Shown here: piece after piece, positions 41,393-53,647 of the stretch
Layout: each line of letters opens with the position of its first letter
How positions within the stretch are numbered: the stretch's first letter is position 1
Source of the DNA: Lentinus brumalis
Lineage: Eukaryota; Basidiomycota; Agaricomycetes; Polyporales; Polyporaceae
Assembly (NCBI GenBank): GCA_001792895.1
Contig: MARA01000019.1
Span: forward strand, 558,001 to 622,000
Reading direction: 5' to 3'
Length of the DNA stretch: 64,000 nucleotides
Program-made: the position numbers and the translations under genes
Notes under the pieces: model-generated
Seen by the model: the letters and a program-made list of their open reading frames with translations, nothing else
The model's database searches: none
What the model was told of the DNA's origin: nothing

Positions 41393-44248
41393 TCAAGCGT
41401 CAAGGCAGCCGGCGTTGTCTGGACTCTGCGAAAGATCGGGGAATAGAACTCTATGTAGTCTGTCGTGCTGCATCTGTAGATTGAGCGCATTGCCTTAATC
41501 AGGAGACATTTATCCTGATGGAATGGGGCGGAACAGACAACTGACCATCATCGGAACGTGGAGAAACACGTATCTGCAGCGAGCTCTTCAGAATCACTGC
41601 TGTGCGTTCTCGTCAAGCCCCTACAAAGCGAGGCCCTAGAGGCTAGAAGCGCAACGCCGAACAACGGCATCTCGGAGCGGCAGCCCATTGGACAACTGGT
41701 GACAAAGCGCCGACGCTGGTGATTCCATCTTGCGCCCCAGTGACCGCGGTGGTCCGGCGATGGGTAGAAATATTGCGGCAGCCTGCGAACAAAGCTTGGG
41801 CGTTGCGTGATAAGAAGCATGATCTGTACATCGGAATACGTATCAGAGGCCTATGACAAGCCCGGAAGAGGTTGGGAGGGAGAGACTGGGAGAGAGCAGT
41901 CAGTGAAGCGTCTGCCTGACGGCCTTGGCTGCAACGTGTCCAGATCGAATCGGGGAGCTATCGGCCTCTGATCCTAACAGTAACAAACACCTTCAGCGAG
42001 TTCGGGTACGCGACATCGTACAACCCTCAACGTATCCAAACATTGCAGCTAGATGATAGGTAGCCCTGCTTCGCTCAAATTACGGAAGAAACTGCAGAAA
42101 ATGCGAAACGTACTTTGTAGGGGCGTTATTCATCGCCGCGTCCTCAAACTCGGTCGACCAGCATGCACGGTTTCAGTAGTTTCCCTCCTTCTTGCTCGTC
42201 CAAACAGTAAACGCATAGGCTCGCTTGCCAGCCGGTAGTTCCCCGTCCCTGTGACAATATACTTAGGTGCTCACTAGTACTGTTGATCGTCGCGAAAATG
42301 CATGTTGAGAACTTCCATGTTAGATCTGCAAGTAATCAATCCCGAGGTATGAGAGCGACCAGGGAACCAGTACTAAGTAGTAGGTGCAGCGGTAAGTACT
42401 AGTGAGTGACAGCCATCACTGGCGCAGCCTGCTGCGGTCGTGCCGTTTTCCGGAGATCCGGGCCGCCACGTTAGCGCCCTTACTCGGTCGACGGCGGTGT
42501 CTGGTTCGCGTTCTTCCAACACATTCTGGACATAAGTATGGTATGTCTAGTTGGAGAAAACCGCTTTTGAAGTGCATAGCTCATGCAATGTTACAGGCAG
42601 GCCAAGTGCACACGGGAGGACTCTCCGGGCGGATGACTGCCGTGGCCAGTGGCGTCCCAGTGTCTGAGCAAAAACAAGCGTGAGCCTTATCATCGTCAAG
42701 CTTTTCAACTAAGCATCGACATACTTCTTGACTCATGACAGTTATGTCTGCAGCGCTCACCATAGCCCTCGGACGACGTGTCCTTCTCGACCGGAAGTTG
42801 TGGTTCGATACGCAGGGTCTTCTGCTGCCAAGACCAAGCCAGCACGGGGAAAACTCTAAGTCGTGCGGTATTACTGAAGTGCCAGTCTCAGTGGAACCCG
42901 TGCATGCGCTACAGCAGTTCACTGACCCTCGACAGACTTCAGCCTGGACCAGCAACGGCGAGGGCAATGGCGCTCGACCATTTAAACCTGGAGGAGAACG
43001 ATTAATTTCTCGGACTGTCACACCTCGGACATAACTTAAGTATGTCGTCTTTAACCCTGATATGAGTGAGTCGTGCCCTTGCCCAGCCCAGCGTCCACGT
43101 TGACTTTCTAGACGCATTGCAGTGCGGTGCGGTGCTACGCACACGTCCATCGGCTTCTGCATCATCTGTTCCGGCGGTATGCCGACATTGCTCGTCGAGA
43201 AGGGCTGTAAAATTGTGGCAAGCTTCCGGGCTTCTATCGTCGCAGGTCACCGGATGCCAGTCGAACGAATCAGCGAAGATCGTCTTCCTGTAGATGACCA
43301 TAGAAGGAAGCTTACAGCCTTATCCCGAACATCCTCGCAATATTACCATGGTCCACGATCTCCTCCGGCCTCACCTGGGGTGCTGGAGAGACACCCCGAT
43401 CCGCTGCATGAACCTCTCCCATGGAGCTCTACCGCCCAGCGTGCGCCCAAGGGATCCCAGTATATGTTTCTAATGACTCCGACCCAATCCCGGCGACGGA
43501 ATGCAGGCACCACAAGAAGTCTCCGCTTGGTCTAACAGCTACCGGGAGACCTTGCTCTCGGCGCGTCATTACCTCTACCACTTAGTCGGTGCAAGGATAC
43601 CTGTGAGTCTGCACTCATCAGGAGACTCCTTCATGGTAGCCGTTTGCTAAAGGAGTCCGCGAAACATGAGCCCTCAAGGCGGCACCCACACACATGGAGT
43701 TGCAGCGTGGAGATCTCATACGCTCGAGGACAAGCCGACGGCATGAAGGGACTTGTCATGTAAGTGTCCCTTTTGGCGTCAACTTCACGTCGGCTGACTC
43801 GGAGCGGACCGTGAATGCGACGTGTTCCCACATCTCGTACCTAACCTCTGCATCCGCTTGATTCAAAACAGGTGCTGCACTGTTTGTGTCCTATGCCGTT
43901 ACAACGAACATTCACCGTGAAACGAAAGATCGTGAAGGGCTACAGCCTGCACGGCGGACTTCTATGAACCTTACATACTCTCCACCCGCTGTCGCCGAAG
44001 GCCATCCTGATGATTGAGCTGCCACAGGATGTCATCCCAGGTGTATCGTGAGACCTTGTCAAGGTCCCGCGCTAGCACCTCGGACAAATCTGCCGCGCAA
44101 GGTTATGTCCAAATTCTATAACGCCCGGCGACTTCTGCTTCTCCCTCAAACCGAGACTGTCTTCCAACCCGCAGTATAACTCCCCCAAACTGCGTTGCGT
44201 CAGGCGGACCAGTTGCTGGCTCTGTACTCGCAAGTCACGACGGATCGG
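41393..44248. other. Former shared upstream region of DUF6534 copies A and B
   Basis: About 2.86 kb between the LINE and the copy B start. Before the insertion it would have been the divergent spacer of the A/B pair. Frames such as 42581-43165 (minus, 194 codons) and 43122-43535 (plus) show no domain, and no splice chain of a known family was found. Confidence 0.45.
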
Positions 44249-46428
44249 ATGTTCTACTCGCATGAGCTCGCCGCCAGGACGATCGCCGCGACCCTCGTTG
44301 CTGCGCCCGAACTGCCCGCGCTTGACAACACTTATGGCGCCCTCTTCCTAGGCATGGTGTTTGGGCTCATGTGCGTGTCCTTCCCGTAATCCTTCTGACC
44401 TCCGTTAATGTCCCTCTCATTAGGCTCTACGGACTGACCGTCCACCAGACGTATAGATACTTCAGGCTATACCCGAGCGATCGGCACTTTCTGTTTTGGT
44501 TGGTGCGTGTGCTAAGTAACCTGATCTCCTTCGCACTGTGGATGCTGACCTCAATACTGGACGCTGGTGTTCAGGTGATCACGATCGTGTACGTGCATTC
44601 GACGCAAGTCTCGCTTCCTCGATCTCATATTTTCCGACAGTATCCTCGAGACGGTCCATACTGTCGCTATAATCGCTGCATGGTGAGCTACCCCGTTGAA
44701 TATTGGGGTGACCAGGAGCTCAAACCGGGTCCTCCAAGTTACTGGCACCTCATTACCAACTTCTTCAATCCGCTATCGTTGCAGGAGGGCTACTGGTACG
44801 TCCTATGCTACAAGTGCCCGAGATAAGGCTGCTAATCATTGAGTGTGCGTTCTTCAGGGGAACGAGGGTGAGTGAAATCAGTCGACTTATAAGAGCGGCT
44901 TCCATCTTACTGTCAACAGGTACTCACTCCAGTCACGGTGAGCTTTTCTCCAAGTTCAATTTGCCTCCCGCCGCTCATGTTTGACTGCAGGGATTGACAA
45001 TCCTCGTATGCCAGTGGTATGCATATCCATCCGATTACTTCAGGCGATATGGCTGACGCCGCGAATACCCATACAGCTTCTACGCACGCCGGGTGTGGTA
45101 TGTCGGACCCAAGTATCGCTACCTTGTCGGTGTCGCAGCAAGTATTCATATGTATGGCGATGAACTCTTACTGATGGCATCTACTCCGCCAGGGATGCCT
45201 CATAGTCGTCATATTCGGTAGGTCTTCACACTCGAGGACCCTTAACGCGCCACTGAGTCTCATAACTGCCCAGGTCTGACTGTAGGTGAGCAAAGCGGCC
45301 GCCTCGTATAGGTGTTCATGTCTGACCACGACCTCGCCATAGCCGCCACAGTGGAAACGTAGCTATTTGGCACTGCCTCCCCTCGAGCGTAACTGATCAA
45401 AGCATCTCTGCGCCAGGATACGCCTAAGCCTTGCAGACTTCCAACATGTCAGCGTGAGTTGACCGCGCTTTTGGAGCTGTGCAGTACTCGCGATGACCTC
45501 CGTCCCGTCCTGGCAGTGGCTCGTGTCAGCCTTGTTCGGCGTTGCCGTTTCAGTAGACATCATCCTCACGACTACCCTGATCGTCATCTTGCTACGAAGT
45601 CGGACCGGGTTCAAGCTGTGGGTGGCCAACCTGCGAGCACATTCCGTTTCCTTATCAATGTTGCTTCTAGCACGGACTCGACCCTCGGAGTGATCGTTGT
45701 CTACACCGTCAACACAGGTATGGAGTCTCGCTCGCTCAAGCGGATATTGGCTCACTCGCGCGCCGCACAGGGCTCTTGACGAGCATCGTTGGTCTCTTTT
45801 GCTTCGTCTTCGTGAGTTATACCGACCTGCTGTTCCGAGTCTGTCATATCCATCGTGGTCTCTGCTGACGACGATGCCAGGCCATCATTCTTCCGGGAAA
45901 CATCATCTACATCGGCATCAGCATCGTCGGCACCAAGCTCTACGCAAACTCAGTTCTTGCAGTGTACGCCTCCCTTCCATCCAGTGTAGTGTACTACTAC
46001 TTAATACGAGCTGACCTTCTCGCTCACGCGCCATGACTGCAGGCTGAACTCCAGACGAGCTCTGTCCAATCGGATGCTCGAGGGTGACGAGATGGGCTCG
46101 TTCGAGCCAAGGGTTGCGGCCCACCGCCCACACACCCAAGCGGAGATGTGGGACATCCCCCAGGTGCGTCTGCTCGTATCCGTCTCGCAGTCCTGGATAC
46201 GGTCATGCTCACGTTGTCGTGACCCGCGTTTAGGCAGACAGGCCCGTTAATGCCGGCTCCGCCATGAGCTTCGTGCGGCCGACGGACCTCACCACGAACT
46301 TTACGACGGAGCTCACGACTTTGGACTCGGAGACGGCGCGCACGCGGAGCGTCACACTACAGTTTGGTCTCGATGACAAGAAGGCGGACGTTTTCGGGAA
46401 GAAATCCAATACGTCGTTGCCCGTCTAG
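44249..46428 (+). CDS. DUF6534-family multi-pass membrane protein (copy B)
   Basis: Starts MFYSHELAARTIAATLVA, then ALDNTYGALFLGMVFGLM. Exons 44249-44370 and 44424-44502 (YGLTVHQTYRYFRLYPSD) are followed by a 14-nt exon (44575-44588), then ILETVHTVAIIAAC, CYWHLITNFFNPLSLQEGY, a 10-nt micro-exon (44858-44867), GLTILVCQ and FYARRVWYVGPKYRYLVGVA. The core follows: VPSWQWLVSALFGVAVSVDI, LLRSRTGFK, TDSTLGVIVVYTVNTG, GLLTSIVGLFCFVF, LPGNIIYIGISIVGTKLYAN and LNSRRALSNRMLEGDEMGS. The tail has HTQAEMWDIPQ and ends FGKKSNTSLPV at a stop at 46426-46428. It is the close paralogue of copy A, in head-to-head orientation. Exons around 45.2-45.5 kb are not all fixed. No function is known. Confidence 0.8.
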
Positions 46429-46879
46429 GGTGATGGATGTGCGCTTGAAGAGGACGGGTGAAACCCCGGTCGAGGTCGGTCTCTGGCGGCCTGTGAGAGG
46501 CGTGGCACACCCAAGCATCGCAGTTGCACCCATCCCGTTATCATGTTGTCTCTCACAACTCGGGACTTGCTCTGGTGCATACTATACTTATAAGATTGCT
46601 ACGTCAGTATGAGCGAGCCAGTATATGTACGAGTCGTATGTATGAGAACAACCTATCTTTGCTCGGCACAGGGATCGAGCAAGTTGACATTGAGTTGAAC
46701 GGTGCTGCTGCGGCGTCCTGTATATGACATCTCGACGTTCTTACAAAGAAGAGAAAACGTCTGGCAGGAGTAAGCTAAGTTGGTGCATAGCGCGAGTAAC
46801 CCGTTCTCCCGAGCCACGTACAATACAGCCGGCAGCCAAATATGTCGAGCCCGTCAAGAAGATGAAACTGCAACACGCG
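46429..46879. other. Convergent 3' region between copy B and the methyltransferase
   Basis: 451 bases with no gene recognised; both neighbours end here. Confidence 0.5.
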
Positions 46880-47605
46880 TTACAGCTTCGCACCTACACC
46901 CTTCGGCTTGCGCGCCTCGAACAGGGCGACGACCCCGACAATGCGCACATCCCACTCCTCATACGACTCTCGCAACGCCTCCCTCAAGCCCTCTGCTGAG
47001 TCTGCGACGTTTCCGAAGATGCCCTTCTTGTTGTAGATGCCCATGAGGCGCGTCCCGAACCAATTGTGGGAGACCCCCGCCCCGAGGATCGTCGCCCCGT
47101 AGACGACCGCACCTGGCGCGAGCACCGGGGCGATGTTCGCGAACACGTCCGTGGCCTTCTTGGGCAGCGCGCCTGGGAGGCAGTGGAAGACGTAGAAGAG
47201 CGCGACGGAGTCGAACTTGCCGCTCAGGCGCGCCGGCAGCGGTTGGAACACGTTGTGCTCGAGGAGCTCGATCTGGCCCTTGTACCCGGCACGCGCGAGG
47301 CGCTGCTGCGCGTGCACGAGGGTGGTCGGGTTGAGGTCGAGGAGGGTGATGAGCTTCGTCTTCGCGAGCGCGGGCACGGACGCGGCGGGGTAGTACCCGG
47401 TGCCGACACCGATCTCGAGGTGGGCGGACTCGCCGAGGTGCTGCTGGTAGAACGGGAGGAGGACGGCGCCCGTGCGGCAGCGCCAGGCGAAGATGTTGGA
47501 GATGGTGAGGACCCAGAGGTCGTAGATGCTGAGACCGAATTTGGTGTAGATGGAGGCCGACGCCTCCATTTGCGGCTTGCTCGCTGAGCTCCCGGAGTTG
47601 GACAT
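46880..47605 (-). CDS. Class I SAM-dependent methyltransferase
   Basis: Single-exon 241-aa protein. The Rossmann-type SAM-binding motif I is HLEIGVGTGYYPA (about residues 61-73). It is followed by the acidic loop ITLLDLNPTTLVHAQQRL (motif post-I), FDSVALFYVFHCLPG (motif II) and VYGATILGAGVSHNWFG (motif III region). The upstream segment SIYTKFGLSIYDLWVLTISN is typical of small fungal type-11/12 methyltransferases often found beside secondary-metabolite genes. Its acceptor is unknown. A truncated polyketide synthase fragment lies about 0.65 kb upstream on the same strand. The two may be remains of one cluster, but this is speculative. Confidence 0.87.
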   Translation of the reverse strand: MSNSGSSASKPQMEASASIYTKFGLSIYDLWVLTISNIFAWRCRTGAVLLPFYQQHLGESAHLEIGVGTGYYPAASVPALAKTKLITLLDLNPTTLVHAQQRLARAGYKGQIELLEHNVFQPLPARLSGKFDSVALFYVFHCLPGALPKKATDVFANIAPVLAPGAVVYGATILGAGVSHNWFGTRLMGIYNKKGIFGNVADSAEGLREALRESYEEWDVRIVGVVALFEARKPKGVGAKL

Positions 47606-48258
47606 CGCTCGACTCGACGGAGGGCAGATGGGTGGCGGAGAGATGGTGTTCCCTGCTTTTGGTGCCCACGCAGATTTTGAGCGCAGTGCTGGCAGTGGCC
47701 CTGTAAGCTTCGGACCTGGAGCTCAGGGTGCCAGGATCAGAAGGGGCGGAAGGGCATGCAGTAGAAGCGCGGACGCACTACATACGTTTTCCCGGCGACA
47801 GAGAAATTCCCACACGCCGCCGAGGCGGTGAGCCGAGTGTCAGATCTTTAGATGAGTAGTCGGCGACTTGAATGATACTTATCTTCCACTGCCAGCGTGC
47901 TGGTAGGGTTTGTGGATGACGAGGGGCAACCACTGGCCATGGTTCGAACAGAGAGTTCTTTGACCATGGGCGGCTCCATGGCCATATCACGCTCCCGGGG
48001 TACACTTAGACTACATACCTTATGGAAGCCCTCAGTAAGGCTCGATAGAAACGACCGATTACTATGAGTAGTTCATTGGTATTCATGCAGCACATCCCGT
48101 TCGTGACTGTGAATGCCGGTCGAATCCGCGTCCTATATGGAACTGACTGTGGTAGCTACCACTCGACTACTTGACAAATAGCGAATATACATCGGTGGCT
48201 CATGGGGGAACTTGGTACTTACGACCGTAGGGCGCGACATAGTAGTGTCCCGCAGCGA
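47606..48258. other. Spacer between methyltransferase and PKS fragment
   Basis: About 0.65 kb. No gene recognised, and no trace of the PKS domains expected downstream of the acyltransferase. Confidence 0.5.
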
Positions 48259-49471
48259 CTATACGGCCGAAGGCTCGGCCGTGTGAGGGTCCATTTGTGT
48301 GTTCCGGATACGCGGAAGGGGATATGTGACGGTGATATTCTCGTTGCCTTCTGTCATGGCATGCAGGTGGCTCGCGAGCACAGGTTGGGGCCCGATCTCG
48401 ACGAAGGTCGCGGTTTCGTGCCGCAAGAGCATCTCCTCTACGGCGTCTTGGAACAGAACCGGCTGCACGGTGCCGCCCCAGAAGTACTCCGGGTCGAACG
48501 AGCCGTTGAAGAGCCCACCGGTGACTGACGAGTACACGGGGACCTTCGGAACGCACTCGCCCTCCGCCGGAATGGGAAAAACGTTGGAGAGTCGCTGCAT
48601 GAATTCTGCGCGGCATAACTCCATCATCGAGGTGTGCACGGGGATGCGTGTGTTGAGGCGCCGCGCGGGGATGCCAGCAGCAGTAGCCGTGGAGACTGCG
48701 AGCTCGACGTGAGCCTCCTGGCCCGAGAGGGTGAGCGCCTGGGGCGCGTTGTAGCATGCAATTTCCAACACCCCCTCCCCCAGCTCGGCGCAAACCTCGG
48801 CGATGATGGACCGCGCCTGGTCGGAGGTGCACGACATTGCAGCCATAGCACCCTCCGCGTCCTCGAGACGGGTCAACGCCTGCCCTTGAGCGATAGCGAG
48901 CTTGAGTGAGACGAGCTTTCCTGCGGCCCCAGATGCACAGAGGACTGCGATCTCGCCGGCGGAGTGTCCGACGACGACGTCGGGGCGAACACCTGCGACT
49001 GCCAAGGCATCGACGACGGCGAGCTGGAACATTGTGAGGGCAGGGAGTGTAATGACGATGGGCCAGGGATGGCCGAGCACGTCAGTCGGTTGATTAGCTG
49101 AGTTGTCGAACAAACCCGTAGACAAAACGAGTGAGATGCCAACGACGGATTCATAGGCTTGGTCGAGCTCGAGGATGCTTTCACGAAACGGCTCGCAAGT
49201 GCGGAACAGCTCCCTTCCCACTGCGAGAGACGGACATCAGAACTGGTGCTGTTGCGGATAGTACGTAACGCAACTCACTGTCGAAGTACTGCGTCCCCTC
49301 TCCAGAGAACACGAAGACAAACTTTGGGGATGTGCCGATGTTGGTAAGCAGCCGTCCGACGGGCAAGCCGTCCGTCTCTCGCTGCACGACAAAGTCGAAA
49401 GACGACATATGTTCCACGTCGTAGTCGGGAGAGTCCCCGCATCGCATCTGGCACGCTATGAGATCCTGCAT
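48259..49471 (-). pseudogene. Truncated polyketide synthase: acyltransferase domain only
   Basis: Two exons are readable. The first (to 49471) ends KFVFVFSGEGTQYFD, the AT entry motif. The second, beginning near 49221, starts MGRELFRTCEPFRESILELD and carries the AT nucleophile motif VVGHSAGEIAVL (GHSxGE). It then reads AGIPARRLNTRIPVHTSMME, with the partner His, and ends FVEIGPQPVLASHLHAM. The frame stops at 48259, immediately after the AT fold. No ketosynthase was found upstream and no DH/KR/ACP downstream, although a weak linker-like stretch (LLLLTRTEKGSSART) occurs near 49.7 kb. It resembles basidiomycete reducing PKS acyltransferases, which load malonyl units. It is probably a relic; a standalone AT is less likely. 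Confidence 0.78.
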
Positions 49472-52052
49472 GGCTATGTGATCGATCTCAACTACTCACG
49501 ACGGCGATCATTGGAGGTAGTTCGAGCGTGTACGGCGTTGCGCAAAGTGCGGTCATCTCTTGCAGTGTGTCTCAACAGAGACTCGACCAGCCCCTTTATG
49601 CGCACATCCTCCAGTGCATGGCTCACGCGTCAGCCTCCTCAGGGTTCAGGACTCTGTGTGCGGCGCTGGGAGAGGATCGGTGGACGGTCCGCGCGGAGCT
49701 GCCTTTCTCCGTCCTCGTGAGTAGGAGCAATGCTGTAGGTTTGATTAAGGATGTTACTGGCTGCACCAGGGCTGAGCTGTCAGTGAAATTCATCCCGCAC
49801 AATATCAATCGTCTAGATCCGGAAACTCACCTGTGAATAAGAGATGGCTCCTGCCAGGGACTACTAACCACTTGATTTCGACCCGGTGGTGAGAACGGCT
49901 GGAGCTCGTATGCCGGAGGGCTCGAGCTGACGCGCAATATGCCCTGACAGAAGACTTGGTAAATTTTTGCTGAACAGTCATGCGCCACGGGCGGTCGATG
50001 TGTAGGCGGCGGCGGCGACTGGGCGTGGTGGTTCAACTTCAGAAAGGTTCTACTCAAGCGCCAATCTGTCCGGAGATATCGTCCCGCAAGGCCGGCTGGC
50101 GCGGCTATTGAAGGCGGTACTTATGTTACTTACCTCCATGTTTGTTCTGCCGTCTCTAGCTCCTAGAAGCTCAGGTGAGTCTGGTGTATTGATCACGATC
50201 CTGTTCTTGACCTGACCCTCGTTAAGATGAAAATTTTTGTAGGGAATCAAACTTGCTCTGCCCTGCAGAGTTCTTCGACGTTTGACCCCGCGGACTCGGA
50301 CCCGTCTCGTCGGCGGTCGCATCCCCTGAATCTTAGAGGAAGACAACGGGTGTCATATGCTCTGTTTCATTAGCGCATTTGTATTTTACTGAACTCTGCT
50401 TCGTCCCGCATCATTCAACCTTCCACATGCATGTGAGTGGGGTGCGCCTGTAGGTCCTTCCTTCATCGGCTGCACCCTTGATAGCAACCTCCTGACCATT
50501 GGTATCTCTGTGTCTACGGACAGCCGCCCTCGTGGGTAATCTTGGAGCCACCCAGCTCGGTACTCGACCACCGGCAGCCGATATGGACTTCTTTGCGAGC
50601 ACTTCGTTTTCATACCGACGGTTGCAATCTCATGCAGGGCATGGCATGTGAGACTTTCGGGGTCCGTGACCAGACGGCGCAAAAGGTGAAGCGCCGGCTT
50701 GGCGCACCCGACACTCATTATGCCGGTATAAGTCGCTAGTCCTACAGTGTCCGGCACGGAATCTCAGCTACAAGGTGCGCACTACTTGTGAGGGTAAAGA
50801 GGCATACGATTGTGAATGTTCACTACCGCTACAGTTGTACTTGCCGCCTTTTCTTCCCGAGCTGTCCTCGCTCATTCCCTACAAAGTATGACGGACGGCT
50901 GTCCGGCCACGCGTTAGATCGCTACGTCCTTCCCGTGGACTAATAGCGCATCGGTCTGATCGTCAACATCCTGCAACGTGGGCCCACGGAGCATGTCTTC
51001 CGTCACGGTACCGCCTACATGGACACACGTAGAGCGGCTCGCGGGTGGAACACCTCGGTGAGCCGTAGGGTTGCTACGTTCCTGGCCCAACGTGACTCTT
51101 CGCCAACCTCGAGGCCGGCTTCTAAGCACCCAGAATTTGGATTGAAGGCGCTTCCTCGCACTTCCTCATTATGAACCCTGAGCGGTGTCAGGGCCGGTAT
51201 GTCTTCCTCATGCTCGTCAAGACGCGCCGGCGAGGTCGAGGGTCAGTGACTGAGGTGACTCAGTACCTTCAGGCGGGTTCAGCCAGCACGGGCCGAGGAC
51301 CACCCAGCATCCACAGCACAGCCGCGGACTTACAGGTTCTTACGTGGGGCGTTCGGTCCGGTTGTCGCTGACGCTCTTCCCAAGATGGTGGTCTCACCGC
51401 ACAGAAGCCGCCCACCAGGTGCAGCAGAAATCCGAAGGAAGAGAGGATAGGTCAGCATCCGACTGGAAATAAATGGCAAGGCGCCGACCACTGCCAGAGC
51501 CCGAGAGAGAAGTAATAGCACTCACAGGTAGTGATCTTCCTTTCCGCCTCGGACGAAATCACAATCTTGGCCGGCTTTCTACGGGCATTCTTAAACTGTG
51601 AGCTCTCCGCCATTCGCCCGGCTGAACGCGAGGCCGACTGTTCACGATGAGGAACCCACGGCGTATCAATGTCCTTATAATCATCCCTGTCTCAGCTAGG
51701 TGTCACCGCGTTGTTCACCTGGTCATCTTCACTCGGCTTCCTTCTCCCCTCTCCCCTCTCACCTTGCTCCCGTGCCCCCGGCTTGTGATCTGCGGTGTCA
51801 TATCTTGCTCGGCCTCTCGTTCGCTAAATAAGGACCAGCCTATGCACTGATACTCAAGCCCTCAGGAGTATCCTCCGAGTGCAGCCAACGGTACTCAGGT
51901 CTCAGCGGGCGAAGTTGGGCGAGTCGTGAATGCGGCCTCAATTCCCACAATCTATCTGTCAGTATGTTGAACCCTGTCCAAAACCTCGTTGAGCTCGGGC
52001 TTCGTTCGTACTGACGGACTAAGTACAAGCGATAATGAACGACACCCCAATC
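49472..52052. other. Stretch without a recognisable gene
   Basis: About 2.6 kb. Possible remnants of the KS-AT linker occur around 49.55-49.8 kb. The rest (50-52 kb) has only short frames on both strands without family motifs. Confidence 0.45.
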
Positions 52053-53647
52053 CTACACCAACTCGTCTGTCTTCCTCGAGCCATAAGGTGTTTCATCTGA
52101 CGACTCGAGCCCTCGCCGCCGCCCTTCGTCCACGCCTCTGAGGCTATGCGGCTTCGTAACGGATCGCGACTCGATACTCTGTACGTCTTCGAGTTCGATG
52201 GTATCGACCTGGGTCTCTCCTGTGCCCGTTTCCTCGAAACCGTCTGTGCGGCGTAGATGAAGGACGGTCCCATAAGACCCGCTGCCGACGCAACTGGTCG
52301 TGTTTACCGCTGCAGCTTGGAAGGAGGTTAACGTCTTTGATTGAGTGCGATTCATGTCGTCGTGGAACGTCAAGTTTAGGGACACTAGGATGATGATCCC
52401 GGTCGGGTATATCCCCTGTGTTCTCGTGAGCGACTTCATCAATGATAGAGCACACGCTGTAGCGCACGAACCGTGAAATGTGGAATCATATCTGCAATGA
52501 TGTACACGCCGTTGTCGCCTATCTCGAACAGCGCAACAGTGATGAGCTGCTTCATGGTTAGAATAAGTCGTTGAGATGGATCGTAGGATGCTCACCAAAA
52601 CTACGCTGTAGATCGCACCTGACTCAATGAAGATGAGGAGAATAGTGCGGTGATACCCGCCTCCATGCGCGCTGGAATTCTTGAGGACCCGTAAAGCTTG
52701 CAAGCTTCTCCTACATTAGGCGTTAGCAATGACGCGATTGGATATTGTCACGTAAGTTGAAGACACACCATGCCTTGTAAGATATGGCACTGATTGCGTA
52801 CAAGTTTGCGACGCAGGTCAGAGCGGCTACAGCGGAGAACCACTGCATGATCTCGTCACTGTAGACTGCTTGTCCGGGAGGTGAGATCACAAAGGCGCGG
52901 ACGAGCCCCAAACCTGATGCTGTGAGTACTGCTGAGTCTGATCTTTCCTACGGGCAGTAAGGATGGTACCCGTACCGAGGCCGCCAAGTATACACAGGGC
53001 GGGAAGGGCGATGACTTTGTAGCTTCTCGCCCAGAGTACCCATGTTCTCCAACAGACGATGGAATCCTGTGATCTCCTCAGTAAATTTCAAAGTCGAGAA
53101 GGATGGAACTTCGCTTACGCTCAAAAGACACTGATCATCGTACTGTCAGCCTCCCGGGTAACTGACGATGTAGTAGAAAATTACTGACGTTGACCACTTC
53201 GATGGCTATTTGACAATAAACGAGGGGATTTCCTTGATCGTTTAATATAGATAAGCGACCATCAGCAGCTTGTTGATCGAAGAACGCGATGAGGTTCTGC
53301 TGCATGGAGAGGGCCAAGTGGGCTGTCGAAAGGCTGTACATGATGACCGTGAGGATCGTCATGTTAACGTTGGCCAATGACGTCCTCTTGGTCCGTCTTC
53401 TTCTCCCAGGAGCTCTATACAGCTGTCAGAGAAGCCGCATGGGCGATACCAACAAACGCAGAGATGCGACATACACTAGAAGATACATGGTGCCTGCGAA
53501 GAGCACCGTGTACACGCCTGTAGGCATATCAGGCGGTCAGTTGATTATTCGCAATATTGAACATGTCGGCAACATACCGTGCAAAATTGCTTCACAAAGT
53601 AGTGCGACAAAGTATGCTTTCGGGAGAGAAATGGAGCTTCCGCCCAT
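52053..53647 (-). CDS. Fungal seven-TM-like membrane protein of unknown function
   Basis: A splice chain can be read from MGGSSISLPKAYFVALLCEA at 53647. It continues GVYTVLFAGTMYLLV, NMTILTVIMYSLSTAHLALS with MQQNLIAFFDQQAADG, NDQGNPLVYCQIAIEVVN, DSIVCWRTWVLWARSYKVIA, GLGLVRAFVISPPGQAVYS, VAALTCVANLYAISAISYKA, and LLIFIESGAIYSVVL. FEIGDNGVYIIADMIPHFT joins GIYPTGIIILVSLN. A long hydrophilic tail ends SSDETPYGSRKTDELV at 52053. The pattern of about seven helices, with conserved W-R-W near helix 4 and GIYPT at helix 7, matches a large agaricomycete family without assigned function. It is distinct from DUF6534. One exon near 53.1 kb is uncertain. Confidence 0.75.

Noticed and set aside
42581..43165. 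A 194-codon minus-strand frame between LINE 1 and DUF6534 copy B
   Set aside because: No recognisable motif, no hydrophobic or repeat pattern, and no supporting splice sites or neighbours; not called as a gene.
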